A stretch of 64,000 bases of DNA, from assembly GCF_032334255.1 (NCBI RefSeq), contig NZ_JAUHMF010000002.1, positions 124,001 through 188,000 on the forward strand. The letters run 5' to 3'. Shown here in pieces: positions 8,379 to 17,200 of this stretch. The notes under the pieces are model-generated. The model did not search any database, was not told the DNA's origin, and saw only the letters and a program-made list of their open reading frames with translations. The stretch's first letter is position 1. Every line of letters begins with the position of its first letter. The position numbers and the translations under genes are program-made. The stretch comes from Thermanaerothrix solaris (lineage in GTDB: Bacteria > Chloroflexota > Anaerolineae > Anaerolineales > Anaerolineaceae).

Positions 8379-9947
8379 TCAAAAACCGAGATCCAGGTCG
8401 GCCAGAGGGTCGCGGGCGGGCACGATCAGGGCCTCGCCGCCCGCCCCCCAGGGCTGGGCATCCAGCAGGGCAGCCAGGGCGGCGGAGATCAGCCAGTCAT
8501 CGTGCAGGGGCTCCCGTTCGCCCGGCAGGCGGTAACCCTCGGGCACCCCCCAGCGCAGGTGCTTCTGCGGGCCGGGTTGGAGGGTGTAGCGGCAGTGCGC
8601 CACCTGCTGCCAGAAGCGACGGCAGTGGCCCACGGCGGTGTTGAGCGCCTCGGCCTCGGCGCCGGCAAAGAGCGGCAGAGCCGGCTCGGCGGGCAGTTGC
8701 GGCTCCTGCCAGCGTCCGCCATCCACCAGGCTGAGGAAGGCCCAGCCCAGGCGGCTCTTGCTGGCGGCGTTGAATTGGAAGGGGATGACCCGCCGGGGCA
8801 GGGCGCGCTCCAGAAAAGCAGCCAGCCCGGCACCGACCCCGGTGGCATCCACCACGAGGTAGCGCACAGCCCAGCGCCGCGCCAGGTCGGCCACCTGGTC
8901 GTAGATCAGCGGGTGTTTGACCCCCACCCAGGCGCGGCGGAAGACACAGCGGTAGGTGGGGGCGCGGCGGGCCGGATCGTCCAGCGTGCTGCGGTCAACT
9001 TCCACCACGGTGAGCGCGGTATGGTCGCGCTGGGGGTGGTGCAGGCTCTCGCCTTCAGCCAGCCCTTCGTCGGCACCGGCCACATCGAGCAGGAAGGCAT
9101 AACTCTGCCCCGGCTGGGGGGTGAGGCTGAGGGCATGCGTCCCCTGCATGTGGGTGCGGCGTTCGGGCGGGAACAGCCCGCCTTCGGTCTCGATTTCTTC
9201 GCTGTAAAATTGGGTGCGGATGAGGGGGTGCTGGCGCCCTAAGCGCGCGACCTGTTCAGCCACAAAGCGCCCGTAGGCCGGCACCTCGGCGGCGACCTCC
9301 TCGGCGCTGAGGCGGAAGACGCGGCGGCGGCCATCGGCGGCCTGGGCGGCTGCGGCGGCGCGCAGTTCCCGTGCCAGCAGGGTCTCGTGGCTCCAGGCGG
9401 TGCCCCAAAAGACGCGCGTGGCGTTGGTCGAGGCGGCCATGGGAGCGATGTCCTTATCGTATTTGGCCGGGCTCACATCCTGGGCCTCGTCCACCTCAAG
9501 CAGGGTGTTGGCCGTGGCCCCGACGATGTTGGCTTCGGGCGCGCCGGAGAGGAAGAGGATGCGCGCCCGCCCGACGCGGTAGATGTAGCCGGATTCGCGC
9601 TGCCACAGCGTGGCGGTGAGGCGGTTGCGCTGGAGCACGCGCTCCAGGCGGCGCATGGCGTTCTGCGCCTGGGGTTTCCAGGTCGGGCTGATCTTGACGA
9701 TCTCGGCGTCGGTCTGCATCAGCAGGGTCAGCAGGTAGGCTTCGATCTGCGCCTGGCACTCGTTCTTGCCCGCCTGGCGCGGGAACATCACCACCAGGCT
9801 GAGCCCGCGCCCGTGCAGGACGGAATCCACCACCGCGCGCACGACCGCTTCCTGGTAGCGGCGCAGGCGCAGGCCCGAGGCATAGCGGATGAATAGCACC
9901 GGATCGAGCAGAAGTTTCTTCAGGGTGAGGGCGCGCGCGTCATCCAT
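8379..9947 (-). CDS. Terminase large subunit
   Basis: 522 residues, the ATPase and nuclease that packages phage DNA. Walker A is FPRQAGKN (residues 55-62) and Walker B is LLEVDEAQD (149-157). A C-motif-like FWGTAW follows. The RNase H-like nuclease half carries its acidic residues in LLDVAGADEG, VVDATGVGAG and LHDDWLISAAL. The length is typical. GAGGTG stands just before the ATG, and the gene starts 8 bases after the small-terminase-like gene. No interruption is seen, so packaging could still work. Confidence 0.9.
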   Translation of the reverse strand: MDDARALTLKKLLLDPVLFIRYASGLRLRRYQEAVVRAVVDSVLHGRGLSLVVMFPRQAGKNECQAQIEAYLLTLLMQTDAEIVKISPTWKPQAQNAMRRLERVLQRNRLTATLWQRESGYIYRVGRARILFLSGAPEANIVGATANTLLEVDEAQDVSPAKYDKDIAPMAASTNATRVFWGTAWSHETLLARELRAAAAAQAADGRRRVFRLSAEEVAAEVPAYGRFVAEQVARLGRQHPLIRTQFYSEEIETEGGLFPPERRTHMQGTHALSLTPQPGQSYAFLLDVAGADEGLAEGESLHHPQRDHTALTVVEVDRSTLDDPARRAPTYRCVFRRAWVGVKHPLIYDQVADLARRWAVRYLVVDATGVGAGLAAFLERALPRRVIPFQFNAASKSRLGWAFLSLVDGGRWQEPQLPAEPALPLFAGAEAEALNTAVGHCRRFWQQVAHCRYTLQPGPQKHLRWGVPEGYRLPGEREPLHDDWLISAALAALLDAQPWGAGGEALIVPARDPLADLDLGF

Positions 9948-9955
9948 GCCGCACC

Positions 9956-10252
9956 TCAGGGCGCCGGCTGGCCGTTGGCCTGCATCTCGGCAATGACCTC
10001 GTCCAGCATCTGGTTGAGCAGGTCGGCCATGGTCTGACCGCTTTCGAGTTGGCGCTCGGCTTTGAGCAGGGTGGCGAGGTGGGCGCTGGCACGGGCGAGC
10101 GTTTCGACGATGGAGAGCATCTCGCCCAGGGTGCGGCCCTCATCGGCCAGGGCCTCCACCCGGCGCACCAGCGTGCGCAAGAGGCGGATTTCGTCGCTGA
10201 GGGCGCCGTTGCGGCGGCGTTTGGGGGGAGTGGGGGGAAGGGGTTGCTCCAT
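9956..10252 (-). CDS. Small terminase-like phage protein
   Basis: 98 residues, mostly helical, with a basic N-terminus (PPTPPKRRRNG), a coiled-coil-like stretch (LSDEIRLLRTLVRRVEAL, about residues 18-35) and an acidic C-terminus. It is the first gene of the module, directly before TerL, where the DNA-recognition small subunit normally lies. AGGAGGCCT precedes the ATG. The family is not certain from sequence; the position is the main argument. Confidence 0.5.
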   Translation of the reverse strand: MEQPLPPTPPKRRRNGALSDEIRLLRTLVRRVEALADEGRTLGEMLSIVETLARASAHLATLLKAERQLESGQTMADLLNQMLDEVIAEMQANGQPAP

Positions 10253-10330
10253 AGGCCTCCTGGGGTTAGAAATTATGTTCTATCTTACGCTCCAAGGATG
10301 CCACAAAGGGGCGGCGTTTACAACCTGCAT

Positions 10331-10377
10331 CTTTAACGAGGAAAACGCCGGATTAATGAGCCTAACCCTCGTTAAAG
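10331..10377. repeat. 11-bp inverted repeat upstream of the phage module
   Basis: CTTTAACGAGG (10331-10341) and CCTCGTTAAAG (10367-10377) are perfect inverted copies around 25 bases. They lie 79 bases upstream of the first phage gene, where an operator would be. The spacing is long for a single hairpin terminator and no T-run follows. It could be a paired repressor site. Confidence 0.5.
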
Positions 10378-10498
10378 TGAGGGCTTGACAAGAACGAGAG
10401 TTTGATCCCGGAAGGAACCGCCGCGCAGGGCCGACCCGCTTCACCCCACCCGGCGGCAGAAAACCGGGCGGATTTTCCAAAATCCCCCCGCCGGGCGC

Positions 10499-10527
10499 TT
10501 GATTTAATGCGGGAAAATCCCTATAAT
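10499..10527 (+). promoter_or_regulatory. Sigma70-type promoter in CRISPR leader 1
   Basis: TTGATT (10499-10504), 17 bases, TATAAT (10522-10527). The same elements with the same spacing occur in the second leader at 49661-49689. The predicted start is near 10533, about 317 bases before the first repeat. Confidence 0.75.
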
Positions 10528-10532
10528 AGAGA

Positions 10533-10601
10533 CAACCTGCGCTGCACCTTAACAAGTGCATAGGTTGAGAGGAGGGCCAGAGCGTGCGGGGACACCCCGC
10601 A
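10533..10601 (+). ncRNA. Candidate structured leader RNA
   Basis: Two hairpins follow the promoter at once. The first pairs CAACCT (10533-10538) with AGGTTG (10562-10567) and, inside it, TGCAC (10543-10547) with GTGCA (10556-10560). The second is TGCGGGG-ACA-CCCCGCA (10585-10601). Both are unchanged in the second leader copy (49695-49763). It may be only the 5' end of the pre-crRNA or a separate small RNA; the sequence alone does not decide. Confidence 0.4.
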
Positions 10602-10849
10602 AGACGTAGTTTCAATGCCCGCCAGGGTGCAATTTGTGAAAATTATCACTTTTGCGCACCCCCCCTCGAAAATGAGGCCAAAAAGGCTCAAAATGGGAGG
10701 GGGGTACGCAAAATTCAAGGGTTGAATATTAAACTCCCACTTGAGGGCGAAAAACAGCCCGCAGCATGGGCGTTTTCTCCCACTTTAGCCCGTGAAATGG
10801 GCTTGGAGAAGCGCAGTTTCTCCCACTTTCAGTTGTCTAGATGTCTGCA

Positions 10850-12568
10850 GTCAGAATCATCAAATGCCCGAAAGGGCATTAAGACATGATGTACCCATTC
10901 TTGTTTCACCGGTCTGAATCAGATAGTCAGAATCATCAAATGCCCGAAAGGGCATTAAGACACTATGCACTGATCCGACTTCTGAAAATGCGCTCTGAAT
11001 GTCAGAATCATCAAATGCCCGAAAGGGCATTAAGACAACTTAATGTATATCTTTAAAATAACCAGGAAGATTTTAAGTCAGAATCATCAAATGCCCGAAA
11101 GGGCATTAAGACTCAGCAGTGGGCTTGCGCCCCTTGGCAATCTTGATTTTTGTTTCGTCAGAATCATCAAATGCCCGAAAGGGCATTAAGACTTTATTTT
11201 TAGAACCTTTGACATTTTGTCCTCCTTTATGTCAGAATCATCAAATGCCCGAAAGGGCATTAAGACTCATAATTACAGCAAGAGCCACCAAAATCCCGAT
11301 TATGATGTCAGAATCATCAAATGCCCGAAAGGGCATTAAGACTGACAGAGTTTTTCAGTTATACACAAACCACACTGTTGATATGTCAGAATCATCAAAT
11401 GCCCGAAAGGGCATTAAGACTATCCATTTTTCGATTGCTTCCAGAGAAGCAACCGAAGAGTCAGAATCATCAAATGCCCGAAAGGGCATTAAGACCGTTG
11501 CCAATATTGGTTTCAGCATCTTTATTTCCTCGTCAGAATCATCAAATGCCCGAAAGGGCATTAAGACCACCAATTCCGCACCGGTATTGTCATGGACAAA
11601 ATATTTAGTTTGTCAGAATCATCAAATGCCCGAAAGGGCATTAAGACTTTTACCCTGTCTGCCACGAGGGCAGACACGATATAGTCAGAATCATCAAATG
11701 CCCGAAAGGGCATTAAGACCCGCGGAACGACCCATTCCCGTGGAGGCTGAATAAGCCCGTCAGAATCATCAAATGCCCGAAAGGGCATTAAGACGGTAGA
11801 CATTGGTTTTGTCACCGGCGACCTCGACGATCGGTCAGAATCATCAAATGCCCGAAAGGGCATTAAGACTGACCGTGTCAAGGCCAGTGCGCCCGAAGAT
11901 GTTGACAAAGTCAGAATCATCAAATGCCCGAAAGGGCATTAAGACTCTATGTCGCTAGGATCAATGCTGCTGGCGCTGATAGCGTCTCCGTCAGAATCAT
12001 CAAATGCCCGAAAGGGCATTAAGACGGTCAAGAGACCTCCACCACCATTGTCTTTTGGATCGGTCAGAATCATCAAATGCCCGAAAGGGCATTAAGACAC
12101 TTCTAGCATGTTGTAAAATTCAACAACATATTTCATGCGGTCAGAATCATCAAATGCCCGAAAGGGCATTAAGACCGTGTCGGATGGTCTTGCCCTTGCG
12201 CAAGGCGGTCTCGAAGGTCAGAATCATCAAATGCCCGAAAGGGCATTAAGACCATATAGTGTTCATATTGCGGCAAATAATATTTGGACTGAACAGTCAG
12301 AATCATCAAATGCCCGAAAGGGCATTAAGACCTTACACTCTAAGATTGTCGTCAAAATCATTCGCGCATATTGTCAGAATCATCAAATGCCCGAAAGGGC
12401 ATTAAGACTCAACTCGACAACTTCTGGACTATCAACCGTGAAATATTGTCAGAATCATCAAATGCCCGAAAGGGCATTAAGACGGCAAAGATTATTGTTC
12501 CGAGAAGGGGCATACCCTTCTCCCCTAATACGTCAGAATCATCAAATGCCCGAAAGGGCATTAAAGAC
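10850..12568 (+). CRISPR. CRISPR array 1, 23 repeats, 36-bp repeat
   Basis: The repeat begins GTCAGAATCATCAAATGCCC and ends GAAAGGGCATTAAGAC. Its core AATGCCC-GAAA-GGGCATT is a perfect stem with a GAAA tetraloop, and an 8-base 3' end ATTAAGAC would form the crRNA handle of a Cas6-processed Class 1 array. 22 copies are intact. The last (12532-12568) has an extra A in the handle, which marks the trailer end and, with the leader on the left, fixes transcription on the plus strand. There are 22 spacers, about 39-48 bases, all different by eye. No cas gene lies in the window. Confidence 0.97.
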
Positions 12569-12610
12569 GTGGTTCCTTTCCCGTCATTCGAGGCGACCGA
12601 GAAATTGACG

Positions 12611-12630
12611 ATCATAATCATCCAATGCCC
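12611..12630 (+). repeat. Decayed half CRISPR repeat beyond array 1
   Basis: ATCATAATCATCCAATGCCC matches the first 20 bases of the array repeat at 17 positions. It lies 42 bases after the last repeat, one spacer length away, so it is probably the old trailer-end repeat. Confidence 0.55.
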
Positions 12631-12681
12631 ACCCGGGCCGCTGTGCGGGTGTCCGCGTGAACCGCCCCGCCTCTCAAAATC

Positions 12682-12715
12682 CGGGCTGCGTGATCCTCAC
12701 ACAGCCCGTTTCTTT
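12682..12715 (+). terminator. Terminator downstream of CRISPR array 1
   Basis: CGGGCTG (12682-12688) pairs with CAGCCCG (12702-12708) and is followed by TTTCTTTCC. It probably ends the array 1 transcript before the next gene. Confidence 0.6.
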
Positions 12716-12837
12716 CCTATTCGCCCCGCCGCCCCCGCGCTCCCGGTGGCGGGCTATCACCCCGGCCGCTGTCCGCCACCCCCGCAAACCCGCCCCGCAG
12801 CACTGACCCGCTTCACCCCCCGCTGAAAAGGAGGCCT

Positions 12838-13215
12838 ATGTCCTTTTGCGCCGCGATCAACTGCATGGATGGCCGGGTTCAACAGCCGGTGATCCGCTTT
12901 CTGCAAGCCCGCTTCGGTGTCCCCTTCGTGGATATGATCACCGAGCCGGGACCCAGTCTGATCCTCGCCGACCGCTCCAACGCGGTTAAAGTCCAATCCA
13001 TCCTGGAACGGCTCGCCATCTCGATCCACAACCACGCCGCCGTGGGCATCGCGGTCGTCGCTCATCACGACTGCGCCGGCAACCCCGCCCCGCGTGAGGT
13101 CCAAATCGCCCATCTCCAGGAAGCCGTTCGCTTCCTCAAAACCCACTCCGAAGCCCGCCCCATCCTCGCCCTGTGGGTGGATGAAACCTGGAGCGTGACC
13201 GAGATCCCGCTTTAG
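12838..13215 (+). CDS. Small beta-carbonic-anhydrase-like protein
   Basis: 125 residues; AAGGAGGCCT stands directly before the ATG. Two zinc-site motifs of beta-carbonic anhydrases are visible: C-x-D-x-R in NCMDGR (Cys 9, Asp 11, Arg 13) and H-x-x-C in AHHDCAG (about residues 76-79). The protein is much shorter than the 190-220 residues of true enzymes, so it may be a minimal relative with another role. No signal peptide is present. It is the first gene after the CRISPR terminator and shares its strand with the pirin gene 70 bases downstream, though a TATAAT at 13248-13253 suggests pirin has its own promoter. Confidence 0.65.
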   Translation: MSFCAAINCMDGRVQQPVIRFLQARFGVPFVDMITEPGPSLILADRSNAVKVQSILERLAISIHNHAAVGIAVVAHHDCAGNPAPREVQIAHLQEAVRFLKTHSEARPILALWVDETWSVTEIPL

Positions 13216-13285
13216 ACCCAAACCCGCCCCTCTCGGATTTAATAGGATATAATACATCCAAAATCACGAGGATAAGGCGGGGCAC

Positions 13286-14149
13286 ATGCGTTCAGAGATA
13301 CGTACGGTACGGGAGATCATCACCCCTCAGCTGGTCATCGAGGGCGCGGGGGTGTTGCTGCTGCGGGCGTTTGCGCCCAGCCGCGCCAACCCCTACGATC
13401 CTTTCCTGCTCTTTGACCATTTTGCCTTCAACGATCCTCGGGAAGGGCCGCTCCGTGGCTTTCCCACTCACCCCCACCGCGGGATCGAGACCGTGACTTA
13501 CATGCTCGAGGGCCAGGTGCGCCATCGCGATAGCCTGGGCAACCTGGGCTTCATCGGGCCGGGCGATGTGCAGTGGATGACCAGCGGGCGCGGCATCCTG
13601 CACGAAGAAATGCCCACCCGCAGCCCGCAGGGACGCGTGCTCGGCTTTCAACTCTGGGTCAACCTGCCGGCGGCGCTCAAGATGGGCCCGCCGCGCTATC
13701 AGGATGTGCCGGCGGCGGCCATTCCCGAGGTCGCCTACGGTGGCGCGCGCCTGCGCCTGGTCGCCGGCGCGGTCAACGGCGTGAGCGGCCCGGTGCGCGC
13801 GATTGCCGCCCAGCCGGTCTACCTGGACGTCTCCCTGCCGGCCGGCCAGGTCTTCGAGTGGGCCACCGACCCCGAGCACACCCTGCTGGTGTACCTGTTT
13901 GAAGGCAAGGGGCACTTTGGAGCCGATGCCCAGGGGCAAGCGGTGCAGGTAGCAGCGCCGTGCATGCTGGTATACGATGCGGGTGAGCGCGTGCGCATCA
14001 CAACGGCCGACGGCGCGCGCTTCATGCTCATCAGCGGGCGCCCCTTCCGCGAACCGATTTACCCCTACGGGCCCTTCGTCATGACCACGCGCGAAGAGAT
14101 CGAGCAAACCCTGCGCGATCTGCGCAACGGCACCTTCGTCCAACCCTAG
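13286..14149 (+). CDS. Pirin family protein
   Basis: 287 residues, a cupin-fold protein. The N-terminal metal site is clear: FPTHPHRGIETVTY (His 59, His 61 region) and, further on, GRGILHEEMP with the remaining His and Glu ligands. DNPFLLFDHF-like (DPFLLFDHFAF) and LGFQLWVNLPA are signature pirin segments. The C-terminal cupin (HTLLVYLFEGKGHFG) is intact and ends with RPFREPIYPYGPFVM. Pirins act as iron-dependent cofactors or quercetinases; the substrate cannot be told here. A TATAAT box at 13248-13253 lies 33 bases before the ATG, and a strong hairpin terminator follows the gene. Confidence 0.9.
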   Translation: MRSEIRTVREIITPQLVIEGAGVLLLRAFAPSRANPYDPFLLFDHFAFNDPREGPLRGFPTHPHRGIETVTYMLEGQVRHRDSLGNLGFIGPGDVQWMTSGRGILHEEMPTRSPQGRVLGFQLWVNLPAALKMGPPRYQDVPAAAIPEVAYGGARLRLVAGAVNGVSGPVRAIAAQPVYLDVSLPAGQVFEWATDPEHTLLVYLFEGKGHFGADAQGQAVQVAAPCMLVYDAGERVRITTADGARFMLISGRPFREPIYPYGPFVMTTREEIEQTLRDLRNGTFVQP

Positions 14150-14195
14150 ATACAAAACCCCTCTCGGACGTCATCTCAACGTCATCCCAAATGAA

Positions 14196-14238
14196 AGCCG
14201 GAGCAGCCTCCAAGGCGCCGCTCCGGCTGTTTTCGTTT
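14196..14238 (+). terminator. Terminator after the pirin gene, possibly bidirectional
   Basis: AGCCGGAGC (14196-14204) pairs with GCTCCGGCT (14220-14228), followed by GTTTTCGTTT. On the other strand the same stem is followed by TTCATTT, so it may also stop the convergent penicillin-binding-protein transcript. Confidence 0.7.
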
Positions 14239-14262
14239 GCGGGCATCAACCCCGCCCCCGTC

Positions 14263-17200
14263 CTAGGGTGTCGGCGTATCGGTGGGCGTGGGCGTCAGCG
14301 TGGGCGGAGGGGGTGGCGTGGGCGTCAGCGTGGGCGTGGCGGTTGGCGTCACCGTGGCGGTCGGCGTGGGGGTGGGGGTCGGGGTCGGCACCTGGAGGTT
14401 GAGGTGGATGCGCCGTTCGGCGTAGGTATCGCGCTGGCTTTCCACGTAGAGGCGCAGGGTCACCCGCCCGGGCGGCACCTCGTGCAGATCCCAGGTCGCC
14501 AGCAGGCGCGGCTGATTCTCGCTGGTGTTGCCGATCGCCAGCGCCGTCCACTCATCCGGGTCATCGCCCCGGCCGTATTCCAGGCGAAACTCGCGGAACG
14601 GCTCCGGCACGGTGACCAGGGCGTAGATCTCCAGCGGGCTGGTGGTGATCGTCTGCCCCTCGCTGAGGTTCGAGAAGAGCAGCAGCGGGCGGGGATCACC
14701 CGGGCGGCACTCGCGCTCGGGGACGAAGACCAACGGCTCCTTGAACCCGTACTGCTCCGCCCACCGCCGCCCCTCGTCGGTCTCACGGATCCACTTGATG
14801 GCAAAGGGGTCGGTGACGTTGAGCGCCAGCACCTCTTTGATCGAATCGGCGCAGGCTGAGGTGGCGCGCAACCCGGTCCAGGTATCAATGATCACCTTCT
14901 TCCACAGGTCGTCGTCTTTGGGCCGGGGCAGCTGGTCATAGGCAAAGTACTCCAGGCGCTGTGAGGGGCACCACTCCGAAGGCTCGGCGCCGGAGACCTC
15001 GCAGATGATCTTTTCCACGATCCCGGCCGGGCGGATGAACGGCGTAGGGCGGCCATCGGTCAGTTTTTGGATCGCCGCCTGCATAAACTCGGCCCAGATC
15101 GGCGCTGCGCCGGTGAGGCCGGTGGTGTTCTGCATGGGGGTATAGTCGGCATTGCCCACCCACACCCCTACGGCCAGGTCGGGGGTGTAGCCCAGCGTCC
15201 AGTTATCGCGGAAGTCGTTGGTGGTGCCGGTCTTGGCGGCGACCGGGAAGGGCAGGTTGAGCACCGAGTTGGTGCCGAACATCGGCGCGCGCGCCTGGTT
15301 ATCCGAGAGGATCGAGGAGATCAGGAAGGCGTGCTCCGGGCGCACCACCTGATCGCCGGCAGGGGGCTGGTACTCATAGACCAGGTTGCCCTTGTAATCC
15401 ACGATTTTGGTGATCGCCACCGGGGGCACGCGCCGCCCGCCGTTGGCAAAGACGGCGTAGGCCGCGGTCAGTTCAAGCAGGCTGACATCCCCGCCGCCCA
15501 GGGTGAGCGAGAGGCCGTAGTCGGGGCGGGTGAGGGTGGTGATGCCCAGGCGCTTGGCAAAGTTGATCAGCCCATCCGGCTGGGGCGTGTTGGGGTCGTC
15601 GTAAATGCCCACGAACTGCAGCGCCTTGACCGCCGGCACGTTGTACGAATTGGCCAGCGCCACGCGCACCGTCACCGGCCCGTGGAAGCGCCCATCGTAG
15701 TTGACCGGGCGATAGGGCTCGCGTGGATCGTTGGGGTCGCCTGAGGGCGGGAACTCACTCGGCACATCCCAGATCAGGGTGGCCGGCGTCCAGCCCTTTT
15801 CAAAGGCGGCCACGTAGGTCAGCGGCTTGATCGCCGAGCCGGGTTGGCGCGGCGCCAGCGCCATGTTGACCTGGCCGGAGATGGCTTCGTTGTAAAAATC
15901 CGCCGAACCCACCATGGCCAGGATTTCACCGGTGGTGGGGCGGATGGCCACCAGCGCGCCGTTGGTCACGTGGCGGTCGGCCAGTTGGGCAATCTGGCGC
16001 TTGACCATCTCTTCGGCCTGTTGTTGCAGGTCGGGGTCGAGCGTGGTATAGACGGTGAAGCCGGAGCGGTAGATGGCATCGGCGCCGTATTGGGCTTCGA
16101 GCAGGGAACGCACGTAGGTCACCCAATGCGGGAAGCGCATCACGTTGGTCGGCGCCTGGAACTGGTAGGTTTCCATCTCCCGCGCCGCCAGGGCCACATC
16201 TTCCTGGGTGACGCACACCGGCTGCAAACTGGTGCTGACCTCAATACAGCCCTTTTCCTGGCTCATCTCGTACATCAGGCGCAGCACCTGGCGGAAGCGG
16301 TTGAGCGTCACCTCGCGGTTGGTCTCGATATCGTACACCGCCGGTGATTGGGGCAGCCCGGCCAGGAAGGCTGCCTGCGCCAGGGTCAACTTCTCGGCGG
16401 TGGTGTGGAAATAGGTCTCGGCGGCGGCTTCCACGCCGTAGGCCAATTTACCGTAGTAAATCTCGTTCAGATACAGTTCGAGGATCTCTTCTTTGGAATA
16501 CTTGCGGGTGATCTCAGCCGCCAGCACGATCTCACGCGCCTTGCGTTCGACCGTGCGCTCGGCCCGTTCATCCGGCGAGAGCAGCAGCGCCCGCGCCAGT
16601 TGCTGGGTGATGGTCGAAGCGCCGGAGACCACCTCGCCGGTGGTGTAGTTCTGCCACAGGGCGCGCGCGATGGCCCAGGGGTCAAAGCCGGGATGGTTGT
16701 AGAATTCCTTATCCTCGGTGGCGAGGGTGGCAGCGATGAGGTAGGGGGAAATTTTTTCCAGCGGGACGTAGGTGCGCCGCCCGGCGCGGGGGTCCAGGAT
16801 TTCGTAGATCAGGTTGCCGTTGCGGTCGAGGATGCGGGTGGTCTCGAACTGCGAGGCGCGGGCCTGCAGATCATCCACGCTGGGCAGGTTGGCGGCGATG
16901 GTGAAGTAGCGGTAGATCAGGAACGAGCCGATGGCGATGAGCACGACCACGCCGGCGAAGAGCAGGGCGATCAATGCGCGCAGCAGGCAGCCCAGGGCGC
17001 GCTTTCTGCCGTTGCCCGGCGGGGGTGGGGGCTGGGTGGGCGGGTTGCCGGCAGCATTGCGCGCGGGGGGAGGCGCCCCGGCCGGACGGGAAGGAGCGGG
17101 CGCGGCTGCGGCTGGGCGGGCAGGGCGCGCCGGAGTGGAAGGCGGGGGGCCGCCCGGACGTGAGGGCGAGGGGGTGCTCGCCCCCGCGCGGGGTTGGGGC

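Larger units (their letters stand above)
10479..10849 (+). repeat. CRISPR array 1 leader, duplicated at 49640-50010
   Basis: About 370 bp that match the leader of array 3 with roughly 16 differences counted by eye (about 95-96 percent). It holds a consensus promoter, two hairpins, a GTGA...TCAC inverted pair near 10637 and three copies of CTCCCACTT close to the array. It ends directly at the first repeat. No convincing coding frame is present. The first 100 bases after the promoter are almost invariant between copies, while the differences fall further downstream. Confidence 0.85.

Noticed and set aside
10397..10408. AGAGTTTGATCC, resembling the 5' end of 16S rRNA
   Set aside because: The next bases do not match 16S and no rRNA follows.
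11726..11737. 12-base identity between an array 1 spacer and the phage protease gene (6901-6912), possible self-targeting
   Set aside because: Flanking bases do not match and a 12-base match is expected by chance for 64 spacers against 64 kb.
11119..11754. Open frames through the CRISPR arrays with repeated ESSNARKGIKT peptides
   Set aside because: The peptide is only the translated CRISPR repeat; the frames depend on spacer lengths.
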